Source: Bacillus sp. FJAT-28004
GTDB taxonomy: Bacteria; Bacillota; Bacilli; Paenibacillales; Paenibacillaceae
Reading direction: 5' to 3'
DNA length: 64,000 nt
Assembly (NCBI RefSeq): GCF_001280845.1
Contig: NZ_LGHP01000001.1
Location: 4,137,093 to 4,201,092, forward strand
Shown: positions 27,025 to 32,626 of the stretch, piece after piece
Numbering within the stretch: the stretch's first letter is position 1
Layout: each line of letters begins with the position of its first letter
Position numbers and translations under genes: made by a program
Notes under the pieces: generated by a model
The model's database searches: none
Told to the model about the DNA's origin: nothing
Seen by the model: only the letters and a program-made list of their open reading frames with translations

Positions 27025-27660
27025 TTAACCGATAGTCGGCGGCTCGTCATCTGTCATATATTTCTCCGTTAATATGGTCAGCAATTGAATGCCAACCTCG
27101 TTATGTCCGCCTTCAGGAATGATCAGATCGGCATATTTTTTGGACGGCTCAATAAAGGCTTCGTGCATGGGCTTAACCGTGTTCAAATATTGGTCGTGGA
27201 CAGATTGTATCGTCCGGCCGCGCTCCTCGATATCCCGAAGCACTCGGCGAAGAATACGCACGTCGGGGTCCGTATCGACAAATACCTTGATGTCTAGCAG
27301 CTTCCGTATGCTTTCTTCTGCGAGCACATGAAGTCCTTCCAATATAACGATATTGTTCGGATTAAGCTCTACGATTTCGGTAGTGGATGGTGCATAAGCG
27401 GCGAAATCATAAACCGGCGCGTAAACTGTTTTTCCTTCTTTAAGAAGAAGCAGATCATGAGCGAGCAGCTCGATGTTGAAAGAGAGAGGATGATCATAAT
27501 TGATCAATTCGCGTTCAGCCATGCTGAGATGCGAGTAAGTTTTATAGTAGTTATCCTGAGATATGAAAGTCACTTTTTCCGATCCAAGACGTTCAATGAC
27601 AGAGCGTGCGACCGTGGTTTTTCCCGAGCCGGTGCCGCCAGCGATACCAATAATAAGCAT
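27025..27660 (-). CDS. udk: Uridine/cytidine kinase
   Basis: A 211-residue enzyme phosphorylating uridine and cytidine to UMP and CMP (pyrimidine salvage). The P-loop GIAGGTGSGKTT is at residues 5-16. SQDNYYK and INYDHPLSF (nucleoside-binding aspartates), VILEGLHVL and the lid arginines in RILRRVLRDIEERGR are all present. Length equals the family norm. AGGGAGG precedes the ATG on the minus strand. It is transcribed alone, convergent with the MFS gene and divergent from the aldo/keto reductase. Confidence 0.93.
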   Translation of the reverse strand: MLIIGIAGGTGSGKTTVARSVIERLGSEKVTFISQDNYYKTYSHLSMAERELINYDHPLSFNIELLAHDLLLLKEGKTVYAPVYDFAAYAPSTTEIVELNPNNIVILEGLHVLAEESIRKLLDIKVFVDTDPDVRILRRVLRDIEERGRTIQSVHDQYLNTVKPMHEAFIEPSKKYADLIIPEGGHNEVGIQLLTILTEKYMTDDEPPTIG

Positions 27661-27701
27661 GGTGATTCAATAAACCTCCCTAATAGAATTGCCATAGCAA
27701 T

Positions 27702-27728
27702 TTCAGTATTGTAGCACAGAATACTGAA
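27702..27728. repeat. Inverted repeat over the udk promoter region
   Basis: TTCAGTATT (27702-27710) and AATACTGAA (27720-27728) are perfect nine-base arms around a nine-base spacer. On the minus strand the repeat contains an extended -10 element TGCTACAAT (plus-strand 27708-27716), a good candidate udk promoter. A regulator binding the repeat would block it. Confidence 0.45.
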
Positions 27729-27807
27729 CCATGCTATTTCTTACCTATGGTTTAAAATGTTAAAATGATAAGGACAGGCAACAAATCATTTAGAAGGAGT
27801 GTTGATC

Positions 27808-28728
27808 TTGAAGTATAGAAGACTCGGAAGCACAGAGCTAAATGTGTCGGTAATCGGCATCGGAACCTGGCAGTTTGGAGGAGAATGGGGCCGGGAGTAT
27901 TCACAGAATGAAGTCGATATGATTCTCGACAAAGGGCGTGAGCTCGGCATCAATCTGATTGATACCGCAGAATGTTACGGCGATCACCTCTCAGAATCAC
28001 TCATTGGAGATTATATCAGCCGCCGCAACCGCGAGGATTGGATCATAGCAACAAAATTTGGCCATCATTTTCACGAGCGTTTCACCCGTACAGACGTATT
28101 TGACGCCGAAGGCGTCGTAGCACAGCTTGATGCTTCGCTGAAAGCGTTAAAGACGGAGTACATTGACCTGTACCAATTCCATTCCGGACCCGATCAGGCA
28201 TTTGATAATGATGTGCTGTGGACGACTTTGGAGAAGCAAATTGCAGCTGGGAAAATCCGGTTTCTTGGAACATCTATCGGCAGCAATGACAATCTTCATC
28301 AGACGGAAGCATCAGCCAAAGTAAATTCCCGCGTCATTCAGGTTGTCTATAATCGACTTGATCGTAAGCCGGAGGAAAGAGTATTTCCAGTATGCGAGCA
28401 GCAGGATCTAGGCGTACTTGCGCGTGTTCCGCTGGCGAGCGGCTATTTGAGCGGTAAATATAAGCCGGGTGCCGTGTTCGGCGAAACGGATGTACGCCAC
28501 AGGCATGATGCCGAGAATACACGGCTTAAGCTGCTGGAAGTTGAGGAAATTCAACGTGAAGAGGTACCACAAGGTGTCGATATGGCAAGCTGGGCGCTTG
28601 CTTGGTGCTTGAAGCATCCTGCTGTAACGGCGGTTATCCCGGGCTGCAAGGACCCAGCACAGGTTGAGGCTAACGCCAAAGCAGCGTTACTCGCGGTGGA
28701 GCCACACCCGCAAGATCGCAGCAATTAA
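27808..28728 (+). CDS. Aldo/keto reductase
   Basis: A 306-residue NADPH-dependent oxidoreductase. The catalytic tetrad can be traced: Asp and Tyr in LIDTAECYGDH, Lys in IIATKFGHHF, His in LYQFHSGPD. The cofactor motif near the end is TAVIPGCKDPAQVEANAKA. AAGGAG at 27794-27799 places the start at TTG 27808 (protein begins MKYRRLGSTELNV). It is a single-gene unit with its own terminator; the physiological substrate is unknown. YdhF/YccK-type general stress reductases are the nearest style. Confidence 0.88.
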   Translation: MKYRRLGSTELNVSVIGIGTWQFGGEWGREYSQNEVDMILDKGRELGINLIDTAECYGDHLSESLIGDYISRRNREDWIIATKFGHHFHERFTRTDVFDAEGVVAQLDASLKALKTEYIDLYQFHSGPDQAFDNDVLWTTLEKQIAAGKIRFLGTSIGSNDNLHQTEASAKVNSRVIQVVYNRLDRKPEERVFPVCEQQDLGVLARVPLASGYLSGKYKPGAVFGETDVRHRHDAENTRLKLLEVEEIQREEVPQGVDMASWALAWCLKHPAVTAVIPGCKDPAQVEANAKAALLAVEPHPQDRSN

Positions 28729-28757
28729 CCCTATAAAGTAATATTTTACGCTTAAGA

Positions 28758-28790
28758 AGAGGCTGGTGAGCGATCATCAGTCTCTTTTTT
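28758..28790 (+). terminator. Intrinsic terminator after the aldo/keto reductase
   Basis: Arms 28758-28769 and 28774-28785 pair over twelve positions with two G-U pairs around the tetraloop GCGA, followed by T residues. Confidence 0.85.
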
Positions 28791-28861
28791 GTATTATTAC
28801 GTTAATCATTCACCACGCTAATTTAATATATCGTCGAAAATCCTGAGCGGCTCTTTCTTGA

Positions 28862-28874
28862 GTCAAGCTTGACA
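28862..28874 (+). promoter_or_regulatory. Palindrome overlapping a -35 element before the YcgR-like gene
   Basis: GTCAAGCTTGAC (28862-28873) is a perfect 12-base palindrome whose right half is part of TTGACA (28869-28874), an ideal -35. A good -10 at normal spacing is missing, so an activator or MerR-like mechanism is possible. It does not resemble a Zur box. Confidence 0.35.
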
Positions 28875-28965
28875 TACAGGTCGAGAGTGGTTTACAACCA
28901 TATACAGAGGCAGAGACAATTGCTAGATGTAGTTGGAAAATGTAGCAAACGCAGGAGGAGCAAGC

Positions 28966-29877
28966 TTGACGACCTTATATCAATTAAATACGATTTTTAT
29001 TAGCATGGTGATGGAAGCTATCCCTTTCGTCTTAGTCGGCGTCCTTATTTCCGGATTAATTCAAACTTTCGTGAAGGAAGGATGGATAACGCGCATCATG
29101 CCGCGCAACCGTTATATGGCTACCTTATTGGGTTGCGGAATCGGCATCTTTTTTCCTTCATGCGAATGCGGGATTGTACCCATTACGCGAAGATTAATAA
29201 ACAAGGGTATGCCGCTGCATGCCGGAATTGCGTTTATGCTTACTGGACCGATTATCAATCCAATCGTGTTGTTCTCCACTTATATCGCCTTTGGGAATGA
29301 TTGGGAGATGGTTGGCATTCGGGCTGGACTTGCTATCGCGGTAGCTTTCTCCGTTTCGATTATCCTGTCGTTTATGTTCAAGCAGCTTCCGTTCCGCATT
29401 CAAGATGGACAAGCTGCCGCGGCCATGGAGCCTGGCATGGAAGTGCCAGCCGCTTCCCATGTTCCGCCCGGCAAGAAGCTTTATGAGGTAGTCGTCCATG
29501 CGGTTGAAGAATTTTTCTCCGTCGGCAAATATTTAGTGCTCGGCGCGTTTATCGCCGCATGCATGCAAACATTCGTACCGACCTCTTATTTGCTTCATTT
29601 AGGCAGCAACCCGGTGACTTCTTCGTTGGTCATGATTGCCCTTGCTTTCCTTATTTCGCTTTGCTCGGAGGCGGATGCCTTCATTGCAGCTTCCTTCAGA
29701 AGCACATTTGCAGTAGGCTCATTATCGGCTTTCCTTGTTTTTGGACCGATGATCGATATTAAAAACACGCTTATGCTTCTCGGAACATACCGCGGCAAAT
29801 TTGTCGCTGTCTTAATTGCGCTCGTAACGTTGTTTACGTTGGTTGGATCGTTGCTTGTAGGGAGGTTATTCGGATGA
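28966..29877 (+). CDS. YcgR/YraQ-type permease (UPF0718, DUF318)
   Basis: A 303-residue membrane protein with eight hydrophobic segments. The family signature FPSCECGIVPITRRL sits after the second segment, with a cysteine pair in a membrane-proximal position, and a second copy-like motif SLCSEADAFIAASF in the C-terminal half. Such permeases (ArsP_1-like) are thought to move metal or metalloid compounds; the B. subtilis counterpart is YcgR. GGAGGA at 28953-28958 chooses TTG 28966 over TTG 28933. Its end overlaps the YcgQ-like gene by four bases, and the two are a conserved pair. Confidence 0.82.
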   Translation: MTTLYQLNTIFISMVMEAIPFVLVGVLISGLIQTFVKEGWITRIMPRNRYMATLLGCGIGIFFPSCECGIVPITRRLINKGMPLHAGIAFMLTGPIINPIVLFSTYIAFGNDWEMVGIRAGLAIAVAFSVSIILSFMFKQLPFRIQDGQAAAAMEPGMEVPAASHVPPGKKLYEVVVHAVEEFFSVGKYLVLGAFIAACMQTFVPTSYLLHLGSNPVTSSLVMIALAFLISLCSEADAFIAASFRSTFAVGSLSAFLVFGPMIDIKNTLMLLGTYRGKFVAVLIALVTLFTLVGSLLVGRLFG

Positions 29878-30788
29878 TGCGTTTCGTTATATTGTTCGGA
29901 TTTTCTTTTATGTTTTTTATGCTGCATTATACGGGAGATATTAATAAATATATCAATATGAAATATGCTTACCTATCCATAAGCGCCGTCGTTATCATGG
30001 GTCTCTTAAGTATCTTTGAATTCGTACGCGTCTCACGCCAGCAGATTGCCGAGGAGAAGAAGCAGGCGGCTGCTGCAGCCGGGCATGTTCACGACAAGGA
30101 ATGCTGTCATGAAGTGCATGATCATGATCACGCTCATCATCATGATCATGGCCACTCCCACGGCAACGATACGAAGCTGAAACGATTTATCGGCTACTTC
30201 ATTTTATTTGTGCCGATCTTTACAGGATTATTCTTGCCGGCCTATGCGCTTGATTCAAGCTTTGTGAAGGCAAAAGGTTTTTCCTTCCCGAGTTTTGAAG
30301 AAAACATCCAAAACAATCCTGGCGCCCACCAGTTTCTGAAGCCGGATTCAAGCGTTTTTTACCGCAAGGACGATTATGTTAATGTCAAAAACAAAGAACT
30401 GGCGCAATTCATAAATCGGCCTGAAGTCATCCTGACGGATGCGGATTATTTGAAAGGTATGGAAGTCATCTACAATACGCCGGAAGCATTTATGGGCAAA
30501 ACCATTGGGTTCGATGGGTTCGCTTATAAAGGGCAGCAGGTGGACGGCAACCATTATTTTGTCTTCCGGTTCGGCTTCATCCATTGCGTGGCGGATTCAG
30601 GCGTTTTTGGCATGCTCGTTGAATTTCCGAAAAACACGCAAATTAAGGACGATGATTGGGTGCATGTATCGGGGAAACTGACTTGGGAGCTTTATCAGCC
30701 CTTTAAACAAACGATTCCCGTGTTGAAGGTGACCGATTGGAAGACAATCGAGACACCCAAAGATCCTTATGTTTATCGCTCCAATTAA
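29874..30788 (+). CDS. YcgQ-like protein, TIGR03943 family, with histidine-rich loop
   Basis: A 304-residue protein with two N-terminal hydrophobic segments, a histidine-rich stretch at about residues 62-98 (ECCHEVHDHDHAHHHDHG), a third hydrophobic segment (IGYFILFVPIFTGLFLPAYA) and an extracytoplasmic C-terminal domain of about 180 residues ending in VTDWKTIETP. TIGR03943 proteins are the partner subunit of YcgR-type permeases. The His/Asp/Cys loop should bind divalent metal, most simply zinc. It overlaps the permease gene by ATGA, so a stable complex is likely. The transport substrate is inferred, not shown. Confidence 0.8.
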   Translation: MMRFVILFGFSFMFFMLHYTGDINKYINMKYAYLSISAVVIMGLLSIFEFVRVSRQQIAEEKKQAAAAAGHVHDKECCHEVHDHDHAHHHDHGHSHGNDTKLKRFIGYFILFVPIFTGLFLPAYALDSSFVKAKGFSFPSFEENIQNNPGAHQFLKPDSSVFYRKDDYVNVKNKELAQFINRPEVILTDADYLKGMEVIYNTPEAFMGKTIGFDGFAYKGQQVDGNHYFVFRFGFIHCVADSGVFGMLVEFPKNTQIKDDDWVHVSGKLTWELYQPFKQTIPVLKVTDWKTIETPKDPYVYRSN

Positions 30789-30820
30789 TGAGGAAGCAGC
30801 AAGAAGCCGCCCCCGTACGG

Positions 30821-30890
30821 GAGAGCACTGAAAAAAGTCGTTGTCTTGTTGCTTTAAGCAACAAAACGTCGACTTTTTCAGTGTTCTCTC
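30821..30890. repeat. 70-base near-perfect palindrome downstream of the YcgQ-like gene
   Basis: GAGAG, CACTGAAAAA and GTCG on the left (30821-30840) match the reverse complement of the right arm (30870-30890) apart from small indels. An inner hairpin TTGTTGC-TTTAA-GCAACAA (30847-30865) sits in the middle. Neither side has a direct U tract, so it is not a plain terminator; it could be a dispersed intergenic element. Confidence 0.6.
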
Positions 30891-30894
30891 AAAA

Positions 30895-30927
30895 GGTTGT
30901 TAGCCTTTCGGACAGCCTCTTTTTTTG
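30895..30927. terminator. Terminator shared by the YcgRQ-type operon and hflX
   Basis: AGGTTGT (about 30895-30901) pairs with ACAGCCT (about 30912-30918) with one G-U, followed on the plus strand by CTTTTTTT. On the minus strand four T residues follow. It lies directly after the hflX stop. Confidence 0.7.
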
Positions 30928-30928
30928 C

Positions 30929-32194
30929 TTAGAGCACCGTTACTTCATTTCGATGCCTTTCGAAATCGGATACGCGGCATTCCAGCTTCATTCGTGTGCC
31001 TTCCGATTCGTAATCCGTAGAATGCACATGCGCATGCTCGTTAAAGTAAGCGACCAAACGCCCTTGGCTGAACGGAATCAACAGCTCGCATTCCATATAA
31101 TCGTCGAAGACATGGTCGCGAATGAGCTGAATAAGCTCATTTAATCCGATATTCTTTTTGGCGGAGAGGTAGACTTGTGTTTCGTGCACTTCTGGATAAG
31201 CATGATCCGTCAGATCACATTTATTGTAAGCATAAATCGTTGGAAGGTCGTAAGCGCCCAGCTCCTTCAACGTCTCATTCGTAACGGCGACAAGCTGCTC
31301 ATAATTGGCATGGGCGTAATCGACGACATGAATGAGTAGATCAGCTTCGGTCACTTCCTCCAAGGTGGAACGAAAGGCTTTTACAAGATGATGGGGCAGC
31401 TGACTTACAAAACCGACCGTATCCGTTAGCAGGAATGATTTGTTATCGGGCAGATCAATGCTGCGAACCGATGTTTCCAGCGTTGCAAAAAGCATATCTT
31501 GCGCAAACACCTGCTTCGTCGTCTCCGGATTATATTTCTCAAGCAAAGCATTCATCAAGCTGGATTTGCCTGTATTCGTATATCCGACGAGACAGACGAC
31601 AGGCATTTCGTTCTTTTGACGCTGCTTCCGCTGGATTTGACGCCGAGCTACAAGCTTTTCAAGCTCTGCTTGCAGAGCGGTAATTCGTTCCTCGATTCGT
31701 CTCCGATCCAGCTCAAGCTTCGTCTCACCGGCGCCTCTGTTTTTGAGTCCGGCTCCGCCGCCTTGCCGCCCCAAAGATGCGCGAAGTCCTACGAGGCGGG
31801 GAAGCATATATTGAAGCCGAGCGACTTCGACTTGCAGCTGGGCTTCTCTTGTTTTGGCGCGTTCCGCAAATATATCTAGAATAAGAATCGTCCGGTCAAT
31901 AACCGTCCGCTCCAAAGCGGCTTCCAAATTGCGAATTTGGGAATGAGAGAGCTCATCATTGAAAATAACGACATGCGCGTCATGCGCTTCCAGTAGTGCA
32001 AGCAGCTCTTGTATCTTTCCAGTCCCAATATAGTGGGAGGGATTGATGCGTGCCGCCTTTTGGCTCAGTTCATCGACAACCTCGATATAGCAGGCGGAAG
32101 CTAGATTGCGAAGCTCCTCCATGGAATATGCAAAGTCAGTTTGATTTTGAAGCTGAACCCCGACGATAATTGCCTTTTGCTTCGGTTGTTCCAT
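30929..32194 (-). CDS. hflX: HflX ribosome-splitting GTPase (possibly HflXr type)
   Basis: A 421-residue GTPase. The N-terminal HflX domain (about 1-180) includes the glycine-rich LGRQGGGAGLKNRGAGETKLE segment in two parts. The G domain carries G1 GYTNTGKSS, G3 DTVGFVSQLPHHL and G4 NKCD. HflX binds the 50S subunit and splits stalled or hibernating 70S ribosomes; in Listeria the paralogue HflXr gives resistance to lincomycin and erythromycin. ATG 32194 is preceded by AAAGGATGA. The gene is transcribed from its own promoter through a 375-base leader with a short ORF and terminator, described separately, which argues for drug-inducible expression. Confidence 0.93.
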   Translation of the reverse strand: MEQPKQKAIIVGVQLQNQTDFAYSMEELRNLASACYIEVVDELSQKAARINPSHYIGTGKIQELLALLEAHDAHVVIFNDELSHSQIRNLEAALERTVIDRTILILDIFAERAKTREAQLQVEVARLQYMLPRLVGLRASLGRQGGGAGLKNRGAGETKLELDRRRIEERITALQAELEKLVARRQIQRKQRQKNEMPVVCLVGYTNTGKSSLMNALLEKYNPETTKQVFAQDMLFATLETSVRSIDLPDNKSFLLTDTVGFVSQLPHHLVKAFRSTLEEVTEADLLIHVVDYAHANYEQLVAVTNETLKELGAYDLPTIYAYNKCDLTDHAYPEVHETQVYLSAKKNIGLNELIQLIRDHVFDDYMECELLIPFSQGRLVAYFNEHAHVHSTDYESEGTRMKLECRVSDFERHRNEVTVL

Positions 32195-32229
32195 TATTCA
32201 TCATCCTTTTAACGGTTATTTATAAAATA

Positions 32230-32257
32230 AAAAAACACAGGCAGCTCTGCCTGTGTT
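32230..32257 (-). terminator. Leader terminator upstream of hflX (attenuator)
   Basis: Read on the minus strand, AACACAGGCAG pairs with CTGCCTGTGTT (plus-strand 32234-32244 and 32247-32257) with a two-base spacer, so a few inner pairs must open. A run of T residues follows. It lies 36-60 bases before the hflX start, so it must be read through for hflX to be made. Bases 32244-32256 are perfectly complementary to 32476-32488 further up the leader. Confidence 0.85.
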
Positions 32258-32503
32258 CACCGTTATCGGTAAGCGGGTATCAGTAAAAAAATCCATGAGG
32301 GATCCAATATCCCTTATCGTTATGGATTGATGGTCTTCCATGTACGCTTAAATAAACGTATGGAATTTCCGCTCTAAAGGCGAATACGCGAGTCGGGATG
32401 CTCCCTACAAAAGTCGACGTATTCTGTTTATATGGGTTACCTTCAAAATGGGCAGACCTATCCTGAGTCCCCTGCACACAGGCAGAGCTTTGGCGCTATT
32501 CAA

Positions 32504-32545
32504 TTAGCAGCTGCGCAAAGACCTAACTCGGATATAGTCTATCAC
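32504..32545 (-). CDS. hflX leader peptide, 13 residues, with Arg-Val-Arg motif
   Basis: GTG start at 32545 on the minus strand, GGAGGG at 32557-32552 with six bases spacing, stop TAA at 32506-32504. The product reads MIDYIRVRSLRSC. The RVR triplet is a +X+ motif (Arg/Lys, any residue, Arg/Lys), which is known to stall macrolide-bound ribosomes in ErmD-type and Listeria hflXr leaders. The ORF begins about 25 bases after the predicted transcription start and its last codons form one arm of a leader hairpin. This is what makes a regulatory rather than structural role likely. Too short for any homology argument. Confidence 0.65.
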   Translation of the reverse strand: MIDYIRVRSLRSC

Positions 32546-32576
32546 ACGTAACCCTCCGTTCATTTAAATTAGCATC

Positions 32577-32606
32577 AGTGTAGCACAAAGGGCTATTTCA
32601 CGGCAA
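32577..32606 (-). promoter_or_regulatory. Sigma-A promoter for the hflX leader
   Basis: On the minus strand: -35 TTGCCG (32606-32601), 18-base spacer, extended -10 TGCTACACT with the hexamer at 32582-32577. Predicted start near 32570, just after the end of the SNF2 gene, so hflX has its own transcript. Confidence 0.6.
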
Positions 32607-32626
32607 GTCATAAAGAAAACAGCTCC

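Larger units (their letters stand above)
32230..32570 (-). promoter_or_regulatory. hflX leader: drug-responsive type transcription attenuator
   Basis: A leader of about 340 bases on the minus strand. It contains a 13-codon ORF with a strong ribosome site. A hairpin follows, formed by the end of that ORF (32520-32513) and 32496-32488. Next is a 13-base segment GCTCTGCCTGTGT (32488-32476) that can either fold locally with GCAGGGG or pair perfectly with the terminator arm at 32256-32244. Further stems follow (GAATACG with CGTATTC, ATCCAT with ATGGAT enclosing AGGGAT/ATCCCT), and then the terminator. The layout fits ribosome-stalling antitermination as known for Listeria hflXr. Confidence 0.7.

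Noticed and set aside
28800..28965. Zur box before the YcgR-like gene
   Set aside because: No TCGTAAT-n-ATTACGA-like sequence found; only the GTCAAGCTTGAC palindrome.
32280..32477. 65-codon open frame on the minus strand inside the hflX leader
   Set aside because: GTG start without a ribosome-binding site, and the stretch is full of complementary stems that fit a structured leader RNA better than a protein.
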